DNA from: Rhizobium mayense
GTDB taxonomy: Bacteria > Pseudomonadota > Alphaproteobacteria > Rhizobiales > Rhizobiaceae
Direction of reading: 5' to 3'
Assembly: GCF_030272705.1 (NCBI RefSeq)
Contig: NZ_JARFYM010000011.1
Span: forward strand, 1 to 64,000
DNA length: 64,000 bases
Part shown: in pieces, positions 26,739-35,789 of the stretch
Position numbering within the stretch: the first letter of the stretch is position 1
How the letters are laid out: each line of letters opens with the position of its first letter
The notes under the pieces: model-generated
Told to the model about the DNA's origin: nothing
Seen by the model: only the letters and a program-made list of their open reading frames with translations
Databases searched by the model: none
Program-made: the position numbers and the translations under genes

Positions 26739-28352
26739 TCAGGTAATCTTCGTCTTCGTCAGGCGCCAATGGGCGTAGCCTGACTTGAGTTCGTAGCCGA
26801 GATCGACATTCGGGGCGCGGACCAGCATGTAGCCGTTGTCGCAAATCGGCAGCAACGGCATGTCTTTCAGGAACTTGACCTCGATCTCGTGCACCAGATC
26901 GATGCGCTTGTTGATGTCGGGCTCGTCCTGCGCCTTCGCCAGCATATCGTCGATCCCCGGGATGACGACGCCATAGTGGCTGAAATTCGGGCCGCCGGAG
27001 CCGTCCGCCTTGACCTCGGCGTCCTTGCTCAACTGCTCGATGATGGCGAGCGTCGGCACCGGCGGATAGGCGGCGGAACGCTGGTAGAGCGTGTTGGTGT
27101 CCTTGCCCTGATCGGCATGGAACGCAGTATGGTCCTTGATATTGAGCTGCATCTCGATGCCGCCGACGCGCAGCTGCTGCTGGATGATCAGCATGATCGA
27201 CTGATAATCCTCGCGCTGCGAGGTATCGGCCTTGAAGGTGAAGCCTTTCGGCAGGCCGGCATCGGCAAGCAGCTTCTTCGCCTTGTCGGGGCTGTAGTCG
27301 TAACGCACTTCGGCCGGGATGGTGTCGGCGGCAAAGCCGCCGAGATAGGACGGCGGGTTGATGCCGTAGGTCCGCAATCCGACGGGGGCGAGCGCTGCCG
27401 CGATCTCGTCGCGATTGATCAGATAGGCCATGGCCTGGCGAACGCGTGGATCGTCGAAGGGTTTTACCTTCAGGTTGAAGGAGACCGTAAAGATGCTGCC
27501 CGGCGAGGCGACGTCATAATGATATCCAGCGCCGCGCTGCTGGATGGATGCCACCCAGCCGGGCGCGCGCACGCCTTCGATCATGTGAACGTCACCGGAA
27601 AACAGCGCCAGCGTGCGCGCCGTGGTGTCGGCGATATAAAGGATATGCATGTCCTTCGTGAGCGGTGCCGGACCAAAATAGTCCGGATTGGCCGTCAGCT
27701 TCACGCCCTGCGAAGGGTCGCTTTCGACGCTCACCAACTGGTACGGACCGGTGCCGACCGGGTCCTTCTCGAAATTCTTGCCCTTTTCCGTCACCGCCTT
27801 GCGCGGCACGATGCTGGACGAGAAATGACCGAGAGGACCAACGAGGAACAGCGGATCGGGCTGGCTGAGCGTGAAGGTGACCTGATAGGGGCCATCTGCT
27901 TTTACATCGGCGATATTGTTGAAGAGAACATGGTTGGCGGCGAGCTGCTTGGGATCGCGCAGACGTTCGAACGTGAAGAGCACGTCGTCCGAGGTCATCT
28001 CGCCATAGCCCTTGTGCCACTTGACGCCCTGTCGCAGCTTGAACGTCCAGGTCTTGGCATCCGGCGACATGGTCCAGCTCTCGGCGAGATTTGGCTGAAC
28101 CTCATCCATGCTGTTGGGGAAATGACCTAGAGGCACGTCTATGAGCTGGTCGAAAATGTGGATGATCGCCCATTCGTCGGCGCCCTGAATTGAAAAGGCC
28201 GGGTCGATGGTGCGCAGCCCGCGGGCGGCAAAGGCCAATCTGAGTTCCGTGCTATTCTGTGCTGCTGCCGGCATTGAGAAATTGGCAGCCAGACCGGCAC
28301 CGGCGATAACGGCGGCGGAACGGCCCATAAAGGTACGTCTTGTCAATGTCAC
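26739..28352 (-). CDS. ABC transporter substrate-binding protein, family 5 (peptide/nickel/glycoside type), Tat-exported
   Basis: A 537-residue periplasmic binding protein. The N-terminus TRRTFMG followed by a hydrophobic stretch and AAAQN is a twin-arginine signal. The mature part has the family 5 layout (LAESWTMSPDAKTWTFKLRQGVKWH near residues 80-110, then DDVLFTFERL). It is the first gene of the minus-strand operon that continues with the hydrolase-like gene, OppBCDF-type components and dhaKL. Family 5 proteins also carry oligosaccharides and glycosides. A palindromic operator lies about 100 bases upstream. Confidence 0.92.
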   Translation of the reverse strand: MTLTRRTFMGRSAAVIAGAGLAANFSMPAAAQNSTELRLAFAARGLRTIDPAFSIQGADEWAIIHIFDQLIDVPLGHFPNSMDEVQPNLAESWTMSPDAKTWTFKLRQGVKWHKGYGEMTSDDVLFTFERLRDPKQLAANHVLFNNIADVKADGPYQVTFTLSQPDPLFLVGPLGHFSSSIVPRKAVTEKGKNFEKDPVGTGPYQLVSVESDPSQGVKLTANPDYFGPAPLTKDMHILYIADTTARTLALFSGDVHMIEGVRAPGWVASIQQRGAGYHYDVASPGSIFTVSFNLKVKPFDDPRVRQAMAYLINRDEIAAALAPVGLRTYGINPPSYLGGFAADTIPAEVRYDYSPDKAKKLLADAGLPKGFTFKADTSQREDYQSIMLIIQQQLRVGGIEMQLNIKDHTAFHADQGKDTNTLYQRSAAYPPVPTLAIIEQLSKDAEVKADGSGGPNFSHYGVVIPGIDDMLAKAQDEPDINKRIDLVHEIEVKFLKDMPLLPICDNGYMLVRAPNVDLGYELKSGYAHWRLTKTKIT

Positions 28353-28449
28353 GCTCGAATCCTCCTATATCGAGGCGTCGCATCTCTTCCCCACAAATTT
28401 TATTGATTTTTTATTAGTTTAGGCGAGTTGACGAGCAACGCCCAAGTAC

Positions 28450-28461
28450 GGTAGCGCTACC
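28450..28461. promoter_or_regulatory. Probable LacI-family operator (copy 1)
   Basis: GGTAGCGCTACC is a perfect 12-bp palindrome with a central CG, the form bound by LacI/GalR-family repressors. It lies between the divergent binding-protein gene and the LacI gene. The flanking bases match the second copy at 30850, giving a shared TACGGTAGCGCTACCA. Confidence 0.8.
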
Positions 28462-28591
28462 AAATGGGGTCGTCAAGCGCATTTCGAATGCCTGTGGCGA
28501 ATTTCATAAACCGGCTTTGAACACGGGCCGGCGTGTCTTACGATCAGCTATCGAGCGGGTACCAGGGGACCTGCAGCATGCATTCGGGGGA

Positions 28592-29698
28592 ATGAATTTG
28601 AGAAGTCGCCGGACCGACGGTCGTCCTACAATCGCCGACGTGGCACGCCGCGCCGGGGTCGGGGCCATTACCGTTTCACGGGCACTGCGCGATCCCACTC
28701 AGGTCTCGGAGGCCCTGAGGCGGATGATCGACGACGCCGTTCGCGAACTGAACTACGTTCCAAATTTGAATGCCCGCGCTCTGGCTTCGATCCGCACCGA
28801 TGTCGTCGGCGTCCTTGTTCCCTCGTTGACCCAGAATATCTTCTCCGATGTTCTGAGAGGGGTTTATGACGGCGTCGACGGCACCAATCTTCAGATACAA
28901 GTGGGCAACACCCATTACAATGAGGATGAGGAGGAGCGCCTTATCGGGCAGATGCTGCGGCAGAAGCCGGCCGGCTTGATCATCTCCGGCACTGATCAGA
29001 ACGCCGGATCGCGCACCATGCTGGAGAAGGCCGGATGCCCCGTTATCCAGATCATGGATCTGACGGACGATCCGATCGACACGGTAATTGGTTTTTCCCA
29101 CTACGAGGCTGGTCGGGCGATTGGGCGCCATCTCATCGAGGCCGGCTATCGCCATATCGGCTTCCTGAGCGGCTGGATGAACAGCCGTTCCCTCGGGCGT
29201 CTCGCCGGACTGACGGACACGCTGAAGGAAGCCGGCATGTACAATCCGAAGCTGATCACACCGATTATTACAGGCCAGCCGGTGCACGAACACAAAGACG
29301 AGAAGAAAATGAGCTTCGCCACCCCGCTCGGCGCCCGCAAGCTGTTGAGTGGCCTTCTGGAAGCAGATCCGCGTATGGATGCCGTCTTCTGCAACAATGA
29401 CAGCATGGCGCTCGGTGTCTTGTTCGAATGCATGCAGCGTGGCATTCGTGTGCCCGAGGACTTCGGCATTGCCGGCTTCAACGACTTCGACATCATGGAA
29501 GCGGCGCATCCGTCGCTGAGCAGCGTGCGCAGCCCGCGCTGGGAATCCGGCCACGAGGCCGTGTTGGCCTTGCGCCGCCGGTTGGAGGGCGATGAGGACG
29601 GCCCGAAGATCGTCGATCTCGGTTTCCAGGTCATGAAGCGCGGCAGCACCGACCGCCATGGAGGTCTCGCCCGAAATCCCGTCAGGGGAACGTGGTGA
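28592..29698 (+). CDS. LacI family transcriptional regulator (GntR-like subgroup)
   Basis: A repressor of about 368 residues. The N-terminal helix-turn-helix reads TIADVARRAGVGAITVSRALRD with the hinge LNYVPNLNARALAS. The periplasmic-binding-protein-like core follows (VVGVLVPSLTQNIF, DAVFCNNDSMALGVLFE, GIAGFNDFDI). A start at 28517 is in frame, but ATG 28592, preceded by CGGGGG, gives the usual length. It is divergent from the Opp/Dha operon with a palindromic operator between them, and it most likely represses that operon until the substrate enters. Confidence 0.92.
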   Translation: MNLRSRRTDGRPTIADVARRAGVGAITVSRALRDPTQVSEALRRMIDDAVRELNYVPNLNARALASIRTDVVGVLVPSLTQNIFSDVLRGVYDGVDGTNLQIQVGNTHYNEDEEERLIGQMLRQKPAGLIISGTDQNAGSRTMLEKAGCPVIQIMDLTDDPIDTVIGFSHYEAGRAIGRHLIEAGYRHIGFLSGWMNSRSLGRLAGLTDTLKEAGMYNPKLITPIITGQPVHEHKDEKKMSFATPLGARKLLSGLLEADPRMDAVFCNNDSMALGVLFECMQRGIRVPEDFGIAGFNDFDIMEAAHPSLSSVRSPRWESGHEAVLALRRRLEGDEDGPKIVDLGFQVMKRGSTDRHGGLARNPVRGTW

Positions 29699-29745
29699 TA
29701 TCGGGTTTTCCGTCTAATTTTTCCGGTATTCGGTAGCAAATGCCA

Positions 29746-30627
29746 CTACCAGTCTGGCGCAATCTCCACCAGCGGTTGCTCGGGATTTGCGGCTAAGGCG
29801 TCCAGTAACTCCAATTCACTGCCCGTCACCGCGCGTTTGGGCTGAGGCGCGTCACGCCAGCGGTCCCAACTCGAGGTCTCGCGCCCGCTCAGCACATAAT
29901 GGTCGCGCAGCACGTTGATTTTCACGAACCACAGACCAGTAACGTTGCCATGGCCGAAGGAAGTTGGGTCTGCTCTCGCTCGCCGGCATTCCAGCCATGC
30001 CTCCCCCGCCGACATAAAGGACTGGCGTGGAACGTTGGCCGGATCGAACGAGATTTGGCTCCTCTGCCGCAGCATCTGATCGATTTGGGGATCGCACAGG
30101 CACCATTCTCCAGCGCTAGAGTCCCAGTATTCGCATACCCAGTGATCTTCCCAGGCATTGGAGAAATAAGCTGCAAAACCACAGCGCATACGGGCGGGAA
30201 CACCTTTGCAGCGCAGAAAGGAGCAGAGCATCATAGCGTAGTCGCGGCAGGTTCCTACAGAGCGCTTATCGGCCGACCGCTGGATGCTGAGAGGCCGTGG
30301 ATCCCGACTTAAGACGTCGTTCAATCGCTCCGCGATCGGCAGAGTCGTTCGCGCCGTCGAATTGAGCTTCGTCTCGTCAAGGCCGTACTCCCTTACCCAA
30401 TCAGAATGAATCAAGACGCCTTGAATGATTTGGATTAGAGCGCCAACTTCGCTCGGTAGCGCAGCGATTGCATTGGCATGACGACCTGGATCGGTCATAG
30501 CGCTATGCGGAATCCAGCGATCGATGCCTTCCATGTGTCTCTCCATCGCACTGATTGGAGGACATACTGCGTCGATTTTTGCGTCATCAGCAAGGTCGCT
30601 AGCGGCTCGAGCCGGCACCTCGCTCAA
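29746..30627 (-). CDS. Transglutaminase-like cysteine protein
   Basis: A 293-residue cytosolic protein. The transglutaminase-like core is present with C127 in GTCRDYA, H162 in WEDHW and D179 in CDPQID, a plausible Cys-His-Asp triad. The segment between (LCSFLRCKGVPARMRCGF) is typical of bacterial members thought to act as peptidases or amidases. It stands alone between two sugar loci, on the minus strand; no partner gene is evident. An imperfect GGTAG/CTACC inverted repeat at 29732-29750 overlaps its 3' end. Confidence 0.8.
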   Translation of the reverse strand: MSEVPARAASDLADDAKIDAVCPPISAMERHMEGIDRWIPHSAMTDPGRHANAIAALPSEVGALIQIIQGVLIHSDWVREYGLDETKLNSTARTTLPIAERLNDVLSRDPRPLSIQRSADKRSVGTCRDYAMMLCSFLRCKGVPARMRCGFAAYFSNAWEDHWVCEYWDSSAGEWCLCDPQIDQMLRQRSQISFDPANVPRQSFMSAGEAWLECRRARADPTSFGHGNVTGLWFVKINVLRDHYVLSGRETSSWDRWRDAPQPKRAVTGSELELLDALAANPEQPLVEIAPDW

Positions 30628-31054
30628 ATCTCTTTGATAATCTCCTCATCCGGTCCAACCAAACTCGACCTTCACCCTGAAAGTCGCAAATTGTCGCATG
30701 ACATTCGTGAGGCGCTATGACCGCTTGAGTCCGACACCGGGCACTGGTGGCACTTGCTACACAAGACCGGATTTTTTCGCTGAGATGGCCTCCCAAAGTC
30801 TCTGGTCCTGCCTCCGCGAATGAAAATATTGCCGTTGACGATCAGATACGGTAGCGCTACCATCGCCACATGACGACTTGGTTGATGACCGCATTCGCGT
30901 GGTCCGAAAGGCTGAGACGAATGTCAGGCCAAGCCGTCATTCGGGAGGATATTTCAATCGATGGGGATGTTGCAGGCGCTCGGCCATCTTAGGACGAGCG
31001 TAAGCCTGTGATCGTGCCCGGATGCATTCGGTCGAAAAGGGAGTGGTAGCATTC
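30628..31054. other. Long intergenic region with operator and a tiny open frame
   Basis: About 427 bases between the transglutaminase-like and IclR genes. It holds the second GGTAGCGCTACC palindrome, followed by a 40-codon frame at 30870-30992 (ATG to TAG) with no recognisable product. The frame might be a leader or a remnant of a lost gene that the operator once controlled. Confidence 0.45.
30850..30861. promoter_or_regulatory. Probable LacI-family operator (copy 2)
   Basis: The palindrome GGTAGCGCTACC is identical to the one at 28450-28461, again within TACGGTAGCGCTACCA. It lies about 190 bases upstream of the IclR start. The same LacI protein may therefore act here and tie the two catabolic loci together. 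Confidence 0.75.
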
Positions 31055-31837
31055 ATGGAGGAGAAGGATCTTCACGGTCGCGTTCAATCCGTCGAGCGAG
31101 CTATGATGTTGCTGGAAGTCCTGGGAGAGGACGACGAAGGCAACCGGCTGACCGATCTCGTCAGCCGCACCGGCCTTGCGCCATCGACGGTGCACCGTAT
31201 TTTGACGACTCTCGAGCAGCGCCAGTTCATCCAGTTCAACCCGACGGACCGGCTCTGGCATATCGGCCGCCAGACCTTTGCCATCGGTTCGGCTTTCGCC
31301 CGCCAGCGCAGCTTCGTGGCGCCGGCCTTGCCGTTTCTGCGCCGCCTGCGCGACCAGACGCATGAGACGGCCAATCTCGGCGTTGTCGAGGATGGCGAAG
31401 TGGTGTTGATCAACCAGGTCGAAAGCCGCGAAATCGCTCGTGCCATCAACCGCATCGGCGGTCGCGTGCCGATGCCGGCTTCGGGCATGGGCAAGGCTAT
31501 TCTTGCGTCCTATTCACACGACGACGTCACGGCTGTCCTCTCGCGCTCGGGCCTGCGCCGCTTCACCGCGAACACGCTGATACGCCGTCCCGCGCTGGAG
31601 TCCCAGCTCGAAACCATTCGCGAAAACGGCTACGCCATCGACGACGAAGAGTTCGTCACCGGGCTGCGTTGCGTCGCAGCGGCCGTCTACAATTACCAGG
31701 GCGAAAGTGTTTGCGCGATTTCCGTGTCGGGGCTGCCGTCACGCATTCCGATGGAGCGTGTTCCGGCACTCGGGCGGCTGGTGGCCGAAACGGCGCAGGA
31801 ACTGACGATGGCGTTGGGTGGGGCCATGCCAGGGTAG
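31055..31837 (+). CDS. IclR family transcriptional regulator
   Basis: A regulator of about 260 residues. The winged helix is LTDLVSRTGLAPSTVHRILTTLEQRQFI, and the effector domain has the IclR features PMPASGMGKAILA and GYAIDDEEFVTGLRCVAAAVYN. ATG 31022 is in frame; ATG 31055 gives the usual N-terminus. It lies next to, and convergent with, the GHL6-like hydrolase gene, and close to the CUT1 transporter locus, which it probably controls. The ligand is unknown. Confidence 0.9.
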   Translation: MEEKDLHGRVQSVERAMMLLEVLGEDDEGNRLTDLVSRTGLAPSTVHRILTTLEQRQFIQFNPTDRLWHIGRQTFAIGSAFARQRSFVAPALPFLRRLRDQTHETANLGVVEDGEVVLINQVESREIARAINRIGGRVPMPASGMGKAILASYSHDDVTAVLSRSGLRRFTANTLIRRPALESQLETIRENGYAIDDEEFVTGLRCVAAAVYNYQGESVCAISVSGLPSRIPMERVPALGRLVAETAQELTMALGGAMPG

Positions 31838-31852
31838 GGCGTGCGTCGATAA

Positions 31853-32000
31853 CCCCTCTCCCCGCCAGGGGAGAGGGGCGCTTCTCCCACCAGGGAGAAT
31901 GAAAATTCTTTTCCAATCAATAATTTACCGATCGTCAGGCACCACCCGTCGTCGTTGCCGCGCATGCGTGCCGGGGGTCTCTCCCCATTGCGGGGAGAGA
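31853..32000. repeat. Cluster of three intergenic palindromes of rhizobial type
   Basis: Three hairpins: CCCCTCTCCCC/GGGGAGAGGGG (31853-31878, loop GCCA), TTCTCCC/GGGAGAA (31882-31899) and TCTCTCCCC/GGGGAGAGA (31978-32000). The arms share the CTCTCCCC core, so they look like copies of one mobile palindromic element. They lie between the convergent IclR and hydrolase genes and could act as terminators. Confidence 0.7.
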
Positions 32001-32015
32001 GGACTGATTCTGTGA

Positions 32016-34214
32016 TTATCGACCCCAATCGACCACGACGACTTCATGATCGAGTACGTCGCCGACCTCGATGACGAGTTCGTTGCCTTCGGACTTCGCC
32101 GCCACGTTTCGTCCGTTCACCCGCAAGGATACGTCAGCGGAATTGCCGGCGCCGGGTTCCTTTCGCAACCGGACGGTGACCGGGCCGATGGGCAACAGTT
32201 CGTTTTGCCGGCCAGGCACGCGCGAGGTCAGGATGCGGTTGTTGAGATGGATGATCTGCCGGCTATCCTGGCGGTACAGCGTTGCCGTGACGAAGCCATG
32301 CGTTCCTTCGAGGCTAAGAAGGGAGCGGTCGCCGAGCATCCAGCGGGCGGCATTGGCGATCAATTTGGCATGTTCGAACTGTTCGTCGCGCGCATAGCAG
32401 CGGTCGAGGTCAGCGACGAACCAGACGAATTTGCCGCCGTTGGCCGTCTCGCGCACGGTGATGGCCGGCACGTCCGAATAAGGCTGGCGCATCCAGGATG
32501 TCTCCGGCGGATAGATCGGGAAATCCGGGATGAAGGTCGCCAGCACTTTCACGTCGTCGTCGACGCCGACAACAGGCAGATAGCCGCCGAAGGGCAGGGT
32601 GTCGGTTCCGTCCAGCCCGTCAAGCACAGGGTGGCGGCTGCCATCGGCGGCCGGTGCGGTCTTGTCCTTCGGCCCGTGCACCTTGGCACGAAGTTCCGGG
32701 GAAAGACGCAGGTAGGTGTGGCGTAAGCTGGTCTCGATATCAGGATTGGCCGCCTCTTGAGCGCCACGGCTGCCACCTTTGGCATGGACGCCGAAGAGTT
32801 TCGCCAGGGCAAAATCGGCGCGCTTGTCGCCATATTCGCCGTAGAGGCTGGTGTCCGATGAGGCAATAACCGACCCGCCTTGAGCGGCGAAGGCTTCGAC
32901 GGCGGCGACCTGAGTGTCCGACATTGCCGCGAGGTTCGGCAGGATCAGGACGCTGAAGCGACCAGCCGCCTTGCCAATGTCGTCGGCATGGACCGGCAAA
33001 TAGGTGATGCCCGCCCTGTCCAACGCCCGTGTTGTGCCGCGATAGGGATTCATCGTGCGATCGTTGGCCTGGTCCTGGCCGTGGAAATTGTGGTTGTCCT
33101 GCGACCAGACGACACCGACATCGGCCTGCGGTTTGCGGTTGACGAGGATGTCCTGATTGGCCTCATGCCAGGTGAAGATCGGTTCGGCGGTGTTGTATTG
33201 GCGTCGGTCCTCGTGAAGCGAGCCGATATGGTGCCACCACGGCTGGATGCCGCCGGCGAAACCGGAGGACGACCAGAGGCGCACTTCGGCCGGCGGCATG
33301 CTGGCGAGCCGGAAGGCGGGAGAGCCGAGTTGATATTGCGGCGTGCTTTCCGGAATGAGCTTGTCCCAGCCGCCGACTTCGTGCAGCCGCTTGCCGACTT
33401 CGGTATTGTCCTCGAAGCCGCCGATGGTGTTGCGGCGCTGGTGGTCGAGCATCACGATCGGGCTGCGAGAGAGGATCGAAGGCAGGTCGATGAAGCGGTT
33501 GTTGTTGTTCAAAACGTCGCCGCTGATCATGCCCATCCAGGCGCAATCCTTGCCGCCGGCCTTGGTGGTCACCTTGTTGTTGAACTCCCAAAGATCGGTG
33601 CGCCGCTTGAAGTTCCAGCGAATCCAGAGGCGATAGCTCTCGTCCGTCCAGTCATGGCGGCGCGGCAACTCGACGGTTGACCATTCCCGGAATTGCTTGG
33701 CGCAGTGCTGGCAATAGCAGATGTTCTTGCGCGGAATGCCCGCCCAACTGTTGTCGGCGAAGCCGTCGGGCTGGCTGCGGGCAATGATTTCCTCCATGAT
33801 TTTTGGGAGGTACTCGCTGTAATAGGGCGAGTTGATGCAGGTGACGTATTTGTCGGCCTGGCGATAGGGTTTGCCGTCGATGTCGATGCAGATCCAGTCC
33901 GGATGGGCGCGGTAGAAGTCCTCGGCCACGCGGTTCGAATCCATGCGAGCGATGACTTTCAGCCCTTCCTGACGGGCCGCCTTGACGATCTCGCCATAGA
34001 GATCGCGTTCGCCGAGCGTTTCGGCACGGTGATGCAGCGGAAATTCTGAGGGGTAATAGGCGACGATGCCGCCTGCATTGATGATTACACCCTGGATGCG
34101 CGTCTTGCGCCAATGCTCCCGCCACCATTGCTCGTCATAGCGCGCCGGGTCGATTTCGACGAGATTCGTCTGGGCCCAGCGCAGTGTCGTCTTGTACCAG
34201 GGTTCCAATGCCAT
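32016..34214 (-). CDS. Putative glycoside hydrolase, GHL6-like with GH42-type trimerisation-like domain
   Basis: 732 residues, no signal peptide, so presumably cytosolic. The N-terminal ~350 residues look like a TIM barrel of the hypothetical glycosyl hydrolase 6 (GHL6) type, with IARMDSNRVAEDFYRAHPDW, a CYCQHCAKQF motif and a GFADNSW strand. The middle has a flavodoxin-like GH42M segment (VLILPNLAAMSDTQVAAVEAFAAQGGSVIAS). A beta-rich end follows. The family is loosely related to GH42 beta-galactosidases and alpha-fucosidases. It is divergent from the CUT1 transporter operon and probably acts on the sugar that operon imports. Catalytic acids are not assigned. Confidence 0.75.
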   Translation of the reverse strand: MALEPWYKTTLRWAQTNLVEIDPARYDEQWWREHWRKTRIQGVIINAGGIVAYYPSEFPLHHRAETLGERDLYGEIVKAARQEGLKVIARMDSNRVAEDFYRAHPDWICIDIDGKPYRQADKYVTCINSPYYSEYLPKIMEEIIARSQPDGFADNSWAGIPRKNICYCQHCAKQFREWSTVELPRRHDWTDESYRLWIRWNFKRRTDLWEFNNKVTTKAGGKDCAWMGMISGDVLNNNNRFIDLPSILSRSPIVMLDHQRRNTIGGFEDNTEVGKRLHEVGGWDKLIPESTPQYQLGSPAFRLASMPPAEVRLWSSSGFAGGIQPWWHHIGSLHEDRRQYNTAEPIFTWHEANQDILVNRKPQADVGVVWSQDNHNFHGQDQANDRTMNPYRGTTRALDRAGITYLPVHADDIGKAAGRFSVLILPNLAAMSDTQVAAVEAFAAQGGSVIASSDTSLYGEYGDKRADFALAKLFGVHAKGGSRGAQEAANPDIETSLRHTYLRLSPELRAKVHGPKDKTAPAADGSRHPVLDGLDGTDTLPFGGYLPVVGVDDDVKVLATFIPDFPIYPPETSWMRQPYSDVPAITVRETANGGKFVWFVADLDRCYARDEQFEHAKLIANAARWMLGDRSLLSLEGTHGFVTATLYRQDSRQIIHLNNRILTSRVPGRQNELLPIGPVTVRLRKEPGAGNSADVSLRVNGRNVAAKSEGNELVIEVGDVLDHEVVVVDWGR

Positions 34215-34439
34215 GGATATCGCTCACTCTTGTCTCGGTTGATCTGCGTCGCCAAACTAGGGGAAATCCGGAGCTAGTCGTCAGCCTTTACATGAGAATT
34301 CCACGATGCGGAAAAGCAACCGTAAACCATTCGATACCGGTCCGGGAATGTGATCAAAGAGTCCCATGCATTCAGCGCTGGGCGGCGGGAGGAGACGGCG
34401 CCTAGACCCTGAACGGCCCAGAGGAGGGGACCCGCTATC

Positions 34440-35789
34440 ATGGCCAAGAACAAGACCGCAGACGATTTGGCGAGATTTGCAGAAAGCAGCGAACTCAGTC
34501 GACGCAGCCTGCTGATCGGCGCCGCGATGCTTGCCGGAAGCGGGCTGCTGCCCGAGATCGCCCGCGCCCAGGGAGCGGCCGAAATGCTGGTCGCCTGGTG
34601 GGGGTCTGATGACCGGCACCAGAAGACGTTAAAGTTGCTGAAGCTGTTCGAATCCAAGCATCCCGGTCTGAAAATGGATGCGCAATATGGCGGGCTCATC
34701 GGCTATCAGGATAAGATTTCCACGCAGTTTGCCGGCGGCAACGCTCCGGACATCATGCAGATTTCCGACAATCGCGAGGCGCTGATCGCGTCGGGCCGTT
34801 TGCTGCGATTGGACGACGACATAGCCAGCGGAAAGATTAATCTCGCCGACGCCAATAAGAGTGTTGTTGAAACCGTCAAGGTCGGCGGCAAGCTCTATAG
34901 CATCCCCTGGGGTCTGGCCTGCGGCTGCTTCTTCCTCGACACGAAAGCCTTTCAGGACGCCAATGTCGCCTTGCCCGGCCCGGACTGGACCTGGGATCAA
35001 TATGCGGAGAAGGCCAAGGCGATCAACAAGGCGAGCGGCGGCAAGATCTACGGTTCCGCCGACATCTGGGCGCCAGCCGGAACACGCTCGCTCTACCCGT
35101 TCGAATTCTTCCTGCGCCAGCGCGGCAAGTCGACGTTCACCCCAGATGGCCAGCTCGGTTTCGAACAGGCTGAACTGGCGGAGTGGTTCACCTTCTGGGA
35201 CGACCTGCGCAAAGCGGGCGGCGTGCCGCCTGCCGAAATCACAGCGGCCGAAGGCGGCTACGAGACATCGCCGATCATCACCGGCAAGGCGGCGATGTAT
35301 CCTGTAAACAGCTCGATAGCATCATCGCTGCAGGCGCTGACCAAGAACAAGCTCGTTTGCGCCGTCGTCCCGAACGGCATCAACAGCAAGGCGCTCTCCG
35401 GCCCGACCTTCGGCGCGTTCATCAATGCCAGCATGCAGGTCTTCGTCAACGCGGCCTCGAAGCAGAAGGATCTGGCGGTCGACTTCCTGAATTTCATCAC
35501 CAACGATCCCGATGCCGCAAAGATCCAGCTGATGGCACGCGGCGTGCCGTTATCGGCGAAGGTTGCTGCATCGATCCTGCCCGCCGTCTCGCCGATAGAG
35601 CAGAGCATGGCCGATGTGATCAAATATACCCAGGATCACTCTGCCGCCCCCGGCGTCACCTGGCCGACGACGGGAGGGCAGGTTCAGGACCTGATGCAGC
35701 GCTCCCATCAAGCGATTGCATTCGGCCAGAGCAATGTCGCCGACACCGCCACCAAGTTCTTCGATGAAGCCGGGATCATTTTGAACTGA
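34440..35789 (+). CDS. Sugar ABC transporter substrate-binding protein (family 1)
   Basis: A 449-residue periplasmic sugar-binding protein. The N-terminus has RRSLLIGAAMLAGSGLLPEIARAQ-like features: a twin arginine, hydrophobic core and A-x-A cleavage site. The mature part shows family 1 motifs (GNAPDIMQISD, LYSIPWGLACGCFFLDTKAF, GKAAMYPVNSS). It is the first gene of a plus-strand operon. Its TGA overlaps the next ATG by one base (TGATG). GAGGAGGGG precedes its ATG. Confidence 0.92.
   Translation: MAKNKTADDLARFAESSELSRRSLLIGAAMLAGSGLLPEIARAQGAAEMLVAWWGSDDRHQKTLKLLKLFESKHPGLKMDAQYGGLIGYQDKISTQFAGGNAPDIMQISDNREALIASGRLLRLDDDIASGKINLADANKSVVETVKVGGKLYSIPWGLACGCFFLDTKAFQDANVALPGPDWTWDQYAEKAKAINKASGGKIYGSADIWAPAGTRSLYPFEFFLRQRGKSTFTPDGQLGFEQAELAEWFTFWDDLRKAGGVPPAEITAAEGGYETSPIITGKAAMYPVNSSIASSLQALTKNKLVCAVVPNGINSKALSGPTFGAFINASMQVFVNAASKQKDLAVDFLNFITNDPDAAKIQLMARGVPLSAKVAASILPAVSPIEQSMADVIKYTQDHSAAPGVTWPTTGGQVQDLMQRSHQAIAFGQSNVADTATKFFDEAGIILN

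Noticed and set aside
29732..29750. GGTAG and CTACC inverted repeat resembling the LacI operator
   Set aside because: The arms are nine bases apart and it lies at the 3' end of a gene; it does not match the compact GGTAGCGCTACC palindrome.
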